This document shows positions 1 through 12,629 of a stretch of DNA of 64,000 bases, piece after piece. A program made the position numbers and the translations under genes. Below the pieces are notes generated by a model. The model saw only the letters and a list, made by a program, of their open reading frames with translations. It did no database searches and was not told the origin of the DNA. Origin of the DNA: Alitta virens (Eukaryota; Annelida; Polychaeta; Phyllodocida; Nereididae); NCBI GenBank assembly GCA_932294295.1, contig OW028579.1:35594362-35658361 (forward strand), written 5' to 3'. Positions within the stretch are counted from its first letter, which is position 1, and each line of letters starts with the position of its first letter.

Positions 1-1708
1 CCTATATTAACACAACACACAGCAACACAAAAACAGGAAAAAACACATCCAATCCTCTGATAGGAGTTTCCCCATCTGTACTACGTTGCTCAGTGCTCAT
101 CATCTGCAGACAACTAGGATCCTAGCTTGAGGGAGGTGACACACATGGGCTCTACAGCAGGACCTTGTGTCACCCCTGAAGCAGCTCAGAGGCAGCCGTG
201 ACCAAATTAACTGCAGTTCCTCTGGTAATGCTACGATCCTTTGTCAGATGACTCAGTTCTGTCACTCCACTGGGTATGGGGGATCATCTAAGTGTCAGGG
301 TAACTTTTTGGAAAGTATTAAACCAGAAGACACCTTGTTGTTATATATTATTGTACATGTATGCTAGATAAACATAGCAGTTATGCTACATATATGGTTC
401 TTATATGATACGTGGAAATTCTACATTTGGAACACATCATTATCAAACCCAATTCACGATTTGTTTCATTGATTTGTTATGGACCTAAATGTGCACTGTA
501 AAGTTGAGCTATCAATAATGGCGACATGGCTAAGAATTGCAAGAGTTATAATACTATGTATGGAGGCTAATAAATGTTGCTTTTGGATTATGTAAGTACA
601 TACTCGTTTTCATCCATAATTTTCCAAATTTTGATGACGTTGGCCAGTTGTTATTTCCCTGTGTAATATTCGGGTAATTCACAACACATCTGCTGACCAC
701 AAAAAGATGGACAAATAGGCAGCGAGAATGAACAAACAGCCTCTCGGGCAGAAATAACATGATTATGGAATAATATTCTGTCACCCCGGGCAAAATGGCC
801 AGTTGATAACCACATTGATTGACCGGAAGTAATGCCAGGGATCTGCAAATATTGTTGATGGGTGGAGGGATGGCGGTGTGACAGTTGTTGGTCAAATGTA
901 AATAACTTCAATCTTTTAACACGTACTGTAACATTGTCGTGCATATGTGAATAAACCCTACTGTAAAAAAATAAAAACATCAATTTTTAATTAATTTGTA
1001 TTCAAGGTTCTTTGGAAAAAAAGGAATAAAGTTAGTTTAAAAACTAACCTGAAATCGCCCCATGACATATTGTTAAAAGCTATGAATTCTAATTGTAATT
1101 TCATCATTTTGCCATCGCTGGAACCATGCCAACATTTGTATGGCTGTGTCACAAAGACACAAACATCTGTCAGTTTCAATATGTAAAATAACACACCTTC
1201 CAAAAGAGATGTGTCAGATTCTTACAAGTAGTAAGTTTCTTCTTCTTGCCTCATAGATTACTACAAGAAATCCTCACAGATCCTATAGAATCTAGACTTC
1301 TCAAAGCCAGGGCTCTCTAAAAGACATGAGGTCAGGCTATTGACAAGTAAGGGGTGGACAGGACCTAGGTGTCCTTTATTGGACCTCCATCGTCTTGTTC
1401 AGGGCCACCCTCTGACACTGTGGACACCCCTGGAATACTAATGGCCACTTTTGTTGTCATAGAAACCAATAAAACAGTCGGCCAGCTGACTTCGTGGTCC
1501 TATCAGCCTCCTATTGATCATGAGACAAAGTTTGATTGTACTCACACAGACCACAATCTTAGCAAGTCATTAAAATGAAGTATACATGTTGATGATTAAT
1601 TGGGATGAATCAGGCTTCCTTTAGAAGCTTGACCTCTCACACAAACCCTTAAACTCAGTCACCTTCTATAGCGGCAAACTTGTCTTAGAGGGCTGCACTT
1701 TCCACATC

Positions 1709-1786
1709 TATCTATCTATCTATCTATCTATCTATATATATATATATCTATCTATCTGTCTGTCTATCCATCTATCTATCTATCTG
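1709..1786. repeat. (TCTA)n microsatellite
   Basis: Tandem TCTA with a TATATA core and TCTG/TCCA variants. Confidence 0.95.
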
Positions 1787-4183
1787 CTCATTAGGGTTGG
1801 TAGTACAACTTGGTGCCCAACGTTTATGGAATGTCATTACGGGTGACAGTAAACTTTATATTGGAGCCATGTGTAGGCCCTATACCAAGTGCATGTGTGT
1901 TTAAATAGTTAGCTATTCCCTGGAGTTCACTTATTAACTTACTTAATTGACACATATTTAGTTACCTAATCATTTAATGAAGTAAATATAAACGCAGAAC
2001 GATGTTTGTGCATTTAGTGAGTAAATTAGTGGATTAAAGTGTTAAAAAAAACTCTTTCAGTCGATACAAAATGACACAATTAGCCTTGACAAAGATGGAC
2101 CTATGGTAAATCTGAAGAATGACATGACTGGGCAAGAATGACAACAAAGACTTTTAGTGGCAATATCATATGATATATATGACTCGTGAAATCATATGCC
2201 AGATTGTTTTCCAATAACTGGTTTATCACATCTTTGGAACAGAATTGTGAAAGAATAGAAACTCAATAATTCTTTAACTTAGGTGGCGCTGTGAACTGAC
2301 AACGCCCTAACACAGCTCATGGCAACTAAAAGAGCAAAGATATATATAGATCTACGGGTCACAAGGGAATGTGACACTTGTCACAGTGGAAGCTCTAATA
2401 GCAAAGATCAGGAAAGCAAAACAGAATTTTTTGACTGAAGAATTATCAAAAATAATACTGACGGAAAGAGACACTTTCAGCAATCTTGAATATCAAAGTG
2501 AGGCACAGACTACTGCCATAGCAACGCCATAGCAACCATGAGCAGTGAGCTTTTTGACAAATCCAGCTATTCAACTGATATGAAACATTATTAATATACA
2601 GTTGAACCTCACATTGATATCACCGCCATCAAGAACACCTCACAATTAAGACTACTGTGTTTTGGATACCATAATACATTATCCTTAATGCATGCACTTT
2701 TAGATCCTGCTTTGAGTAGCCAGCTATTGCCAGACAGTTCCGTTTAGTGACAGGTAGCATCGTTTGACAGAAGTTGTCTAGCTTTGTCTAGGTTCAGTTT
2801 GACAGGCCGTTTTTTAATGAAACTAACTGTACCAGATCTGGTCGATGTGGGAATAATCTTTGGCTTGGTGCCAGTGTGTTAGATCTACAGCAATTTGGAT
2901 AAGTAGTACCTATGTATGTAATAACAGCAATTAAGAGTCGCTCATTTGTTCAGCAACAACCTAAATGGCATTGGTGTGATTAATCTGTTCAATATACACA
3001 CTCCAAAATATGACAACAACAGCTAAAATGCTTGGTATGCAAGATAGGCCTGCCTCTGTGAGAAAGATGACTTATCCTTTTGCCCCACAACCCTTCTCTG
3101 GTTGACCTTTGACCTGCCTTCATATTTCGTACATCTGCTACCCACAGAGACAGTCACCAAGACAGCAGAAGGGTGGTTTCCATGGCAACAGCAAAAACAA
3201 CAAGCATTCGTGATTGAGCATGTTATAAAACAATCAATCATAGAACAGCTCTATGTCTTCCAGAATCCAATATACATGAATGAATCCAAAGTAATACAAG
3301 TATGGGTTTAGCCTTGGCATTTGATCACATGAACAATACAATCCTATCTGAAGATCACTACAGTGGAATCCACAAGTATGACCACACTAGGGTTTTAGTG
3401 AAATGGCCTTGTTATCGTGGGAATATTAACTGAATCTGTTAAATTGTGAATACCACTGTCTGACCCAGCTGAATGGTCTTAAAATCGAAGCTGTCTTAAT
3501 ATTGGGTGGTGATAATTCGATAATATACAATAGAAACCTAAAATTAAGTGACAAATAGATTTTAAAATTCTAAGGTCATTGGTGAGGTGGTCTGTATTGA
3601 GGCCATTTGGTGATAAGTTGAGAGTTACCTGTATTTGTAATTTTTCATTGAAAAGATGCATGTCTGTACATACACATTTATGATATATGAGATAAATTTC
3701 TTCCATTGGTGGTGGGTGTGAGCTGACTATAAGCTAGGAGTAGAAAGAAGCAGCTGGCTTTATTCAGTTACAGCTACAGCCAGAAATAGGTTGCTGCTAC
3801 AGCTTTCTAGATTATTTTATGAAACTAACTATGCTATCAGGGTAAAACCAAAAAGAGGAATTGATCTATCATCTCATCATTACGATTGCTTCTCACACTT
3901 TATCGTGTAAACTAGCTAGTTTTGGAAAACAAAACACTGGCCTCAATGGAGAGATCGTCTTAATACGAGGTAAAATACAATGACTAGAACAAAATTTGGT
4001 GCAAATTGGTGGTCGTCGTTCTGTCGAGATGGTCTTACAAATGATGTTGCCTCGAATTGGAATTTCACTTCACATGGGCTTGGACAGTTCTGGTGTGACC
4101 TTTGTACCCGGAAATGCTAGTACAAAACATGACGTCACCACCACACAATACTAGATGACGTCATCAATAATTGTGCCGTGATG

Positions 4184-4238
4184 CCCAGTTAGCATTCCAA
4201 AATCGTTTCAACTGGGCCGATTTGTAATGCTATCTGGG
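4184..4238. mobile_element. Short MITE copy, CAGATAGCATTCC family
   Basis: About 55 bp bounded by inverted ends: CCCAGTTAGCATTCCAAAATC on the left and GATTTGTAATGCTATCTGGG on the right. Almost the whole copy is terminal inverted repeat. It shares both ends with the copy at 22022-22136. It sits about 100 bp from the anosmin-1 exon at 4342. Confidence 0.7.
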
Positions 4239-4341
4239 TGACCTCATGTATTGTTTAAGTACTTCCGGGTACAAGGTCACACGATAACTTCCCGGCCCTA
4301 CAAATATTATTATTATTATGCATTTGAATAAACTGTCTTAC

Positions 4342-4471
4342 CTTTAGTTATCCTGTAAGCCTTGGTAGGAGGGGAGAAACCCCTCGTTCCATTGATACCC
4401 ACAGCAGCCACCCTGAACTCGTACCACCTCCCTGCCCCCGCGTCACGGATCAACGTCATGGTGCTCGTCGT
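4342..4471 (-). CDS. ANOS1: Anosmin-1, second half of FnIII domain 1
   Basis: A 130-bp exon between TGATCTTTCAG and GTAAGA, entering in phase 0 and leaving in phase 1. It encodes 43 residues starting TTSTMTLIRDAGAGRW. The motif RWYEFRVAAVGINGTRGFS is the F-G strand signature of an FnIII domain and is close to human anosmin-1 RWYQFRVAAVNVHGTRGFT. It completes FnIII domain 1 (about 105 residues over two exons, with a 10.3-kb intron inside the domain). The exon is more GC-rich than the sequence around it. Human anosmin-1 has three further FnIII domains; the next exon should begin in phase 1 and is not visible between here and position 1, so the gene runs off the left edge. Confidence 0.92.
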
Positions 4472-4878
4472 CTGAAAGATCAAATGTCATGACGTCACTT
4501 TGCATCACCACTTAAGTCTCTTACGTCACACAACAGCTGCTGATGCTGTGCTGCTGCTATATAGAGAAAGAGCTTTCATGTTAGGTAACAATTTCACACA
4601 GCAACAGATTTTCTAGGTAAGACAAGTTTCAAGGAAAATATGATTACAGCCAGAGATTTGATACCTATGTACTTCAAGAGAGCTTATTTCTCAATTTAGA
4701 TTATGAGGACATTCATACTTTATTTTTTGACAATTTGTTAGCCATACTCCTGTTTTTAATAATATTTGATCAGTCTCATGACATTGGTGAATTCTTTCTT
4801 TTTGTCTTTACTAAAAATCAAAGCACCACTTGATAATAAACCAGTTTTGTAAATTGTTGGATTTGCTTAAATTATTTC

Positions 4879-4909
<31 letters not shown>

Positions 4910-5850
4910 CCTTTTACTCTATCTGTTTGTTTATCTATAGCGTTTTAGTGTCTGCATGTCTTTTTCTTTCTCTCCTTGTCATATGAACCATATATTCAAG
5001 GGATTGCGCACACACTGTTCATATTATTGCAGTCATTTCCATAATAAGACTTAGTATTTATCTTCAACAGTGAACAGTGTTTGATCTCACTCTGAATGGT
5101 GAATATGTACACTTTCAGTTTGGGACAAATTCTCACTAATCCTTCAGCATGCTTCTGTTTTTGGCGTCACATTATCTCTATCAGCTTCAATGAAGGCATT
5201 TTCAATACAGAACACAAGTTCATTGTCTGTTTCATATGCACAGTGGTGTTCTGAGGCAATAATCCTCAGGGCAAGGGTAAAATCACACTCCCAGCACCCC
5301 AGAACTGGCTAAATTCATAACTAGAAACTGCCATGTGTTGTAAATTGAGCCTCATTTCATTTTTAAATTCACGTCGTTTCAGAATGTGGCTCTTGTTTTG
5401 GAGTGGCCGGGTGAAATGGTGTTTGTTATGATGTGGGAGGGTAAAAATTAATAGGGTGGATTTATACAAACAAGCAAAAACTATGTAACTCATACTTAAT
5501 ACGAAGTTTTTCTATCAAACCCATTAATTGTAACGTATAAGAAGTCCTAGTTCAACACTCACCAAAGTCACAAAGCATTACTGTTGTGCATATTAAGAAA
5601 CCACTGGAATATAAGATAAACTTGCCAATAAGAAGACACTAAATGAAGCAAATTAAATAAAAAGAACAGTAAGTCAGTAAGCAGTTTATAGCACCAGTGG
5701 TTTAAGTGTCTCTTCATTGTTTCCAAGGGTTCTGAATTAAAATCTTGGTCCGGCTACTCTATTCTATCTACATTCCGAATGGATGTTGTTGACACGATAA
5801 ATGTCAATTATTATTTAAAAGTCAAGAATATTTGATAACCAAACTACATT

Positions 5851-6240
5851 GCACCAACCAACCAACCAGCCTACCAACCAACCAACCAACCAACCGACCA
5901 ACCAACAAACAAACCAGCCAACCAACCAGCCAACAAAACAGCCAACCCACCAGCCCACAACCAACCAACCAACAAAACAGCCAACCAACCAACCAACCAG
6001 CCAAACAACCATCCAACCAACCAGCCTACCAACCAACCAGCCAACAAACCAGCCAACCAACCAACCAACAAACCAGCCAACCAACCAACCAATCAACCAT
6101 CCAACCAACCAACCATCTAACCAACCAGCCAACCAACCAGCCAACCAGCCAACCAACCAACCAGCCAACCAACCAACCACCCAATCAACCAACCAACCAA
6201 CCAGCCTACCAACCAACCAACCAACCAGCCAACCCACCAC
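5851..6240. repeat. (CCAA)n microsatellite, interrupted by CCAG/CAAA variants
   Basis: About 390 bp of ACCAACC repeats with AGCC variants. The period keeps several frames open on both strands (Pro-Thr-Asn-Gln on plus, Val-Gly-Trp-Leu on minus). These are not genes. Confidence 0.95.
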
Positions 6241-7670
6241 ACCTCAGCTGCTATAACAAAAGCAATTTGTGGAGAGAGGATGCGTTGAGTGGACGAGGTC
6301 AAACACTGGCAATGGAGTCAAACAGGGAGAGGTTGACAGAGCTCTGAACATCACCGACTCAAGTGTGAGGTGCATCAAATTAGCATCCAAGAGACAGACC
6401 AGCTGCTGAGGCAAGAGGAGGGCATCTCAGCCTCTTTATGGTGTCATGATGCCAGCGGCTATTAAATGGAACAGAGTCGGAGGATTGTAGCAAAGTAGCA
6501 TCTGTGATTTTGCAACATTTAGAAATTCTTTCTACAATTATTTGGTTTTACAATAAATAGCCTGAATATTAACACTGGCCTACACTATGATATAAAACAT
6601 GTTTCAGCCTTGCCATGGATTTGAGCATGTCTTCCAAAACATGTAAAGCATGACATTACTGAGCCCAAGGGCAGTTATAATATTTATGTGTCCGATTCTA
6701 TGTTGATAGATGTTATGTCACTACAACCTTGGAAATAAAACCATGCAACAATAACTGCAGGTAGAATTCAATAATCTCGTGATTTATAGCTACAAGTGTT
6801 CTAATTGAATGTTTTATATTTTCAGAACTGTGAGATCTAACCTTTAGATGTTATAGCAGCCGGCTGTACTTCCTACAGTGACTGTAGCCTCTACAGCAGA
6901 AGTGACTTTAGTGGGAGGCACTTGCCACATACCTGCCTGTAGCCCTGGGAGGCTATTGTGATCTGGGCTCATAGCATCTCTTCCCTGCTTTTAGAAGTGG
7001 CTACCCAGACGCTGGGCAAACTCCGAGGGCCCTACTAGCCTCTGATGAATTCCTCTGGTCAAATAGAAGCCAAGAGAAAGCAATCACTTCTCACCATCCT
7101 GGCTAAGCTATGAACACATTATGCCTCTAAATATGTGTGGAACTGTTTACCAATACAGCCATCTATATAGTTTCAGCTCATCCCATAATTTTTAGGCCCT
7201 CAGGCATAATAGCTTTTATAATTACACATACAATTTGCTAGCTTTGCCATTGCCCTTTCTGACATCTGACCTTTATAGCTTTAGTTTGACATTGCAATGC
7301 ACTGCTATGTTTGCCTATTATATTTTGTCCCAAAGGTCATATTTGATTAGTAAATGTTCTTATAAATGATAATATCCTACAAACAGAAAAGTCGTTACAT
7401 GGCTTCGTTTCTTCAATTATCATTTCTCTCCTTCTTGGAACATGTTAAAAGGTTTATTGATTTTTAGACATGTAGTGTGATTGATACCTGGCAAAGTAAT
7501 ACAATATCTCTATTTTCAGCACACCTTGCAGTGCAAACTATCTTTATATATTGAAGTTTATTGATGGGCAATTTACACAATTATTTTATTGAAGCAAGAT
7601 GATTATGTTGTATGATCTTTCCTATATTTTTTTAGGCTTTGTAGCTGATTGTTTAATACAGTTAAATCCA

Positions 7671-7816
7671 ACCACTGGGTCCCGGGTTCAATTCCCGACC
7701 GAGCCTATGTTGGATGTCTGTTTCATCCTTCGTCTCATTGCCATGGTCCCTAGCTGTCCTAATTAGCCCATCAGGTGCAGAAATACAGGACGTTAAACCC
7801 TAATCCACCACCACCA
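7671..7816 (+). mobile_element. SINE family A, 5'-truncated or diverged copy
   Basis: Contains the box-B-like GGGTTCAATTCCC, then the family body with TCTCATTGCCATGGTCCC and CTAATTAGCCCATCAGGTGC, ending in a CCACCACCACC tail. The reverse complement matches the copies at 12436, 24471 and 56849. A clear box A is not visible at the 5' end. Confidence 0.8.
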
Positions 7817-8804
7817 ATTAATACAGTTAAAACTTAAAATGCCTTTGGTGTACCATTTTTATTAATTCCACAACAACTAGTAATTCATTCATTCATAATG
7901 TACCACCTTTTAGAGGCTACAAAGAAGATCTTGTTCTGGGGACAGCTGAGTGCCTTAAGACAACAAGGAGAGATGGCCAGAGCAGGGAACAGTGCCTTAA
8001 CAGGGTTACAAGATAAAAGGCCTAAGAAAACAAAAGAGGATTACCAGACTAAGTAAGATGCTTTGGAGACACATAAAGACAAGACAACTCTCCTCTGGAC
8101 GTGTATGTATTGCCCAGGGAAATGATTTTTATCTCAACCCAGTTGCCTCCATGTAGGAACTAATATTATGTTCCTTGAGTGGATTTTCAATAAAGGCTCT
8201 CAGATTGGATCAGAAGCAAACACGTAGTATGACATATTGAAAAAGAGCAGTTTGTATGTAATGGCTTAGGGAGCCCAGGAGGCGCCACTGGTGCATTCCA
8301 AAAGTCACGTGGGACATCCTGAACGTCACCCGGATGTAAAATATAGCCCGGATGTATCTGCAGGGCCTGAACTGTGTCTAAATCACAACCAAATTGAATG
8401 CTATCCTGATATATGCCTGATATACCACAGATATCAGAAATCTGTAAGCCAAAACTGTTTTTTTTTTGCAGGCTGTATATGGAATATTGACAAGCTCCAG
8501 CGAAAAAAAGTCAAATAAGGAAATTATTCATTTATAGCACTTACGCAATTACTCATTAATACTTCGGAAAATTACTAGAAACTCCGACGTACTTCATCAC
8601 TAAGACTCATCCTCATATTATTTTCTGTCTATTTGTAACACGTCTTACAAAATAAGACGCTCGATCACAGGAAGGTCGTCTTGACAGGACAGGTAAACTT
8701 TTCTGCTTTTTTTACTTAAGTTTGACACCAAGAGTGTATCACACACAGTAGTCAATGCCTCTGTGAAGATCTCTCAGGTAAACAGACTCAAGCCGTGACT
8801 TGTA

Positions 8805-9003
8805 TTACAGCCAAATTTATAGAGTTGGAAACCAATCTAAGAGACTTGAAAACCCAACTCCAGATGATGTTATGAGAACCCGGGTCACTCATTGGCCAAG
8901 GCAGTTTCTCGACCAAGGAGAGTCTTGGATTCACATGACGTCATATGGAGTTTAGCTTCCTAGTCTCTGAGATTGGTTTCCAAGTCAATGAATTTGGCTG
9001 TAA
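8805..9003. mobile_element. Foldback/MITE-like element with 42-bp inverted arms
   Basis: Left arm 8805-8846 and right arm 8962-9003 are reverse complements at 38 of 42 positions; both outer ends read TTACAGCCAA. The roughly 115-bp centre has no coding signal. A target-site duplication is not clear. Confidence 0.75.
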
Positions 9004-9734
9004 ATGACAGGAAAAGGAGATGTTGAATCATGCAGTTTTACGGTGGTGTCTTTGACTTGCCTGAGAATGAAGGCCAGTAAAAATCATCAAGAATCCATCG
9101 TCTTCTGTCCAAAAAAACTTATGAATATTGTCTGCATGGGTCACTAATTGAACTTAGGTGTGACCCAGCCTGCATGCTAAGCTGTAATACCCAATACATT
9201 CAACATTCGTGACATCGTAATGACAGACAGCAATACGGCAATCTCTAGACCTGTAGTATAGCTGGCTGAAACACCATATTAAACCAGATTTTCAGATTTT
9301 GTAATGATAGCAGAGTCGACAGCATAGATATCTTGTGGCAGACTTTGACACGGCTAACCTGGATGGCAGCAAACGCAAATGAGTGATAGCAAATGATTCC
9401 CTTTCATGTCATTTGCCCATTAAACACACCATCTGCTGGTACAAAACACAGCTCCCACATACAACGCTTGTGTCGGAGGAATCAATCTGCTATCCTCTTT
9501 TATCACAGACAGCTAAGCACCTTCAAATTACGCGAACACAGGAGCCGGCCTCTGTGCCTCCAATGAGGTATGAAGTTCATAAGAGCACCCTAGGTGTAAA
9601 TTTACACAGCCTGGTGAAGCGTATGTTAAAGAAGACATATGTAAAGTGAGTAGGCGAGTCTGCTGTACTCTGTAGTTCTTTGAAGAGTTTGTGTTGTAAG
9701 TACATTGTATGGACATTGACACAATGTTGCTTGA

Positions 9735-9785
9735 TGACAGCCGATGTTGGATCGATGTCGATCGGATTTGGCATGTTATCAGCTA
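9735..9785. repeat. Diverged MITE end, CAGATAGCATTCC family
   Basis: GATTTGGCATGTTATCAG at about 9767 is close to the family right end GATTTGGAATGCTATCTG. Upstream CCGATGTTGGATCGATGTCG resembles the family interior. Confidence 0.5.
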
Positions 9786-9965
9786 CAGTTTGAGTGAAAA
9801 GCGTAAAATTGAAATTTTCGAAATACAATAAGACTTTATTCATTGCAGAAGTTCAATTAGTCCGATAGTCTAAATGACAGCTTTTCTCAGTCCAGCACAG
9901 ATAACATGCCCCATCGGCTCGATGTCGGCTGAATGTCAGCCATGTTGGTTCAAAGTTGGTCTGAT

Positions 9966-11346
9966 GTTGGCCCAATGTTGCATGCTGTCCAGCCGAGATG
10001 TTGGCCCAATGTTGCAAGCTATCCAGCCGAGATGGCCCAATGTTGCATGCTTTTCATCCGATATGTTGGCCCGATGTTGCATGCTGTCCAGCCGAGATGC
10101 TAGCCCAATTTTGCATACTATCAAGCCGAGATGTTGGCCCAATGTTGCAAGCTATCCAGCCGAGATGGCCCAATTTTGCATGCTTTTCATCCGAGATGGC
10201 CTAAATGTTGTATGCTATTCATCCGATATGTTGGCCCAATTTTGCATGCTGTCCAGCCGAGACGCTGGCCCAATTTTGCATACTATCAAGCTGAGATGTT
10301 GGCCCAATGTTGCAAGCTATCCAGCCGAGATGGCCCAATGTTGCATGCTTTTCATCCGATATGTTGGCCCGATGTTGCATGCTGTCCAGCCGAGACGCTG
10401 GCCCAATTTTGCATACTATCAAGCTGAGATGTTGGCCCAATGTTGCAAGTTATCCAGCCCAGATGGCCTAAATGTTGTATGCTATTTATCCGATTTGTTG
10501 GCCCAATTTTGCATGCTGTCCAGCCGAGACGCTGGCCCAATTTTGCATACTATCAAGCTGAGATGTTGGCCCAATGTTGCAAGCTATCCAGCCGAGATGG
10601 CCCAATTTTGCATGCTTTTCATCCGAGATGGCCTAAATGTTGTATGCTATTCATCCGATATGTTGGCCCAATTTTGCATGCTGTCCAGCCGAGACGCTGG
10701 CCCAATTTTGTATACTATCAAGCTGAGATGTTGGCCCAATGTTGCAAGCTATCCAGCCGAGATGGCCCAATGTTGCATGCTTTTCATCCGATATGTTGGC
10801 CCGATGTTGCATGCTGTCCAGCCGAGACGCTGGCCCAATTTTGCATACTATCAAGCTGAGATGTTGGCCCAATGTGGCAAGTTATCCAGCCCAGATGGCC
10901 TAAATGTTGTATGCTATTCATCCGATTTGTTGGCCCAATTTTGCATGCTGTCCAGCCGAGACGCTGGCCCAATTTTGCATACTATCAAGCTGAGATTTTG
11001 GTCCAATGTTGCAAGTTATCCAGGCCAGATGGCCTAAATGTTGTATGCTATTCATCCGATTTGTTGGCCCAATTTTGCATGCTGTCCAGCCGAGATGCTG
11101 GCCCAATTTTGCATGCTGTCCAGCCGAGACGCTGGCCCAATTTTGCATGCTGTCCAGCTGAGATGCTGGCCCAATTTTGCATGCTGTCCAGCCGAGACGC
11201 TGGCCCAATGTTGCATGCTGTCCAGCCGAGATGCTGGCCCAATTTTGCATGCTGTCCAGCCGAGACGCTGGCCCAATTTTGCATGCTGTCCAGCCGAGAC
11301 GCTGGCCCAATTTCGCATGCTGTCCAGCCGAGATGTTGGCCCAATG
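9966..11346. repeat. 34-bp minisatellite with 432-bp higher-order period
   Basis: About forty head-to-tail units close to GATGTTGGCCCAATTTTGCA followed by a TGCTGTCCAGCCGA half. The clean unit is 34 bp, so the reading frame shifts each unit and the encoded pattern repeats every 102 bp (34 residues). This keeps long frames open on both strands (up to 387 residues). Shortened units with GATGGCC mark a larger repeat: the block at 10201 recurs at 10633, and the one at 10468 recurs at 10900, both 432 bp apart. The right third (about 11030-11346) is a plain 34-bp array. No coding function is supported. Confidence 0.93.
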
Positions 11347-11409
11347 AGATCAAATACTGGCTCTGACACACTCCGTTAGTAAAATCTGAGCAAGAAGACA
11401 ATCACATAG

Positions 11410-11526
11410 CCTGATAGCATTTCAAATTGGTACACATTTAGCACGAAATCGGCGATGTTGATAAGATGTTGTACCCAACGGCGGCCAATATTGAAACGAT
11501 GCTGGTGGATTTGGAATGCTATCAGG
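11410..11526. mobile_element. MITE copy, CAGATAGCATTCC family
   Basis: About 117 bp bounded by CCTGATAGCATTTCAAATT and GATTTGGAATGCTATCAGG, imperfect inverted termini. The interior has GATGTTGATAAGATGTTG and GAAACGATGCTGG, as in the copy at 22022. It lies 64 bp right of the 34-bp minisatellite. Confidence 0.8.
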
Positions 11527-12435
11527 GTAAAATGTTAAACTGCAGGTGCTCTGTGCTGGGTATCTATGCTGATGTTTGAGCCCTATTATCTCATCATTAC
11601 ATCTGCCTTTGGAAGCTGACTAGGATTTCTGCTGGGACAATATAATCAACACAATGCGCGTGTCCAATAATACGTGATACCTGAAGTTTTCAAAGACAGT
11701 TTGAATGTCTAGAGCTGGCATATGGAAATTCTAGTTCTGGAGCATGATGATACGGCAAGAAAATTGGATTCATTTTATGTGGGAGAGACTCAAAAAAAAT
11801 CCTGTTTCGTGAATACGTGATGTACATGCTTCTGTTTAACAAGATCTTCCATCAGATCTTATTTTTTCATTTGAAACTAATGAATCCTGTCATTTGATAT
11901 AAAACCCATTTGGGAATGTTTCCCATTTTTACTTGCAATGTTTTCCACTAATAATCAAAATATAATACAATGTTGAAAAATGGTCATATTCACAAAAAAC
12001 CAAGGTTCACCACTGGCATCATATCCAGTTGGATAGTAAGACCATGGAGTCACCAAAGACTCCATGGTAAGACTAAGAACAGGTAAAATTGAAACTTACT
12101 CAACGTCTTTTACCGAAGAATGAATAAGTATCATATGACAGGGAAAAAGAGCGAGCACATCTCAGAAACCACTCGTATAACTGTAAAAACATTATGTCTC
12201 TGCGTGATAATCATTTCACTTTTAAAGAAGAAACTAAATCTGGGATTTTGATCTATATTATTAGTACCTGACTATTACATACATTCTAAAATAATTTGGT
12301 TGTGTTGAGAGCATTTTAGTTAAGTTACTCTAGCGGTCAGATATGGTCATATGGAGATCTCCCAGCAAATTTTATTTTTAAATTGTAAACGTATTTTTTA
12401 TTATGTGTTATTTTAATTATGCAGAATAAATGCAA

Positions 12436-12629
12436 GTGGTGGTGGTGGTGGTTGATTAGGGCTTTACGTCCTGTATTTCTGCACCTGGTGGGCTAATTAG
12501 GACAGGTAGGGACCATGGCAATGAGATGAAGGATGAAACGGCCATCCAACTTAGGCTCTACCGGGAATCAAACCCGGGACCGAATGGTTTGTAGCCCAGC
12601 ACGTTACCACTAAGCTAGGACCCCACCCC
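12436..12629 (-). mobile_element. SINE family A, full tRNA-derived head
   Basis: Read on the minus strand, the 5' end is tRNA-like: box A TAGCTTAGTGGTAACG and box B GGGTTTGATTCCC, about 40 bases apart. Then comes the family body (CATTGCCATGGTCCCTACC, CTAATTAGCCCACCAGG) and a CCACCACCACC 3' tail. Confidence 0.88.

Larger units (their letters stand above)
1..4341. other. Noncoding, probably intron of the anosmin-1 gene
   Basis: I see no exon here. Contents are a (TCTA)n microsatellite, a possible LINE 3' scrap near 1665-1705 (its AGCGGCAAACTTGTCTTAGAGGG resembles part of 32727-32873), scraps of a GTGGAACCTC/AAGACCACC-type repeat (about 2605-2660 and 3355-3490) and a short MITE at 4184-4238. 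Open frames here are short and lack recognisable motifs. Confidence 0.5.

Noticed and set aside
1369..1578. 69-residue plus frame, and a minus-strand acceptor-like TATTCCAG near 1430
   Set aside because: The minus reading after the acceptor stops after about 21 codons and does not resemble anosmin-1 FnIII-2; the plus frame has no motif.
5815..6347. Long open frames rich in Pro-Thr-Asn-Gln or Val-Gly-Trp-Leu
   Set aside because: They are translations of the (CCAA)n tract and occur in several frames on both strands.
9874..11037. 387-residue plus-strand frame
   Set aside because: Frames on both strands are open only because of the 34-bp repeat; there is no domain, start context or splice support.
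12560..12629. tRNA gene on the minus strand
   Set aside because: A and B boxes are present, but the sequence continues into a repeated SINE body found at four loci and lacks a convincing cloverleaf.
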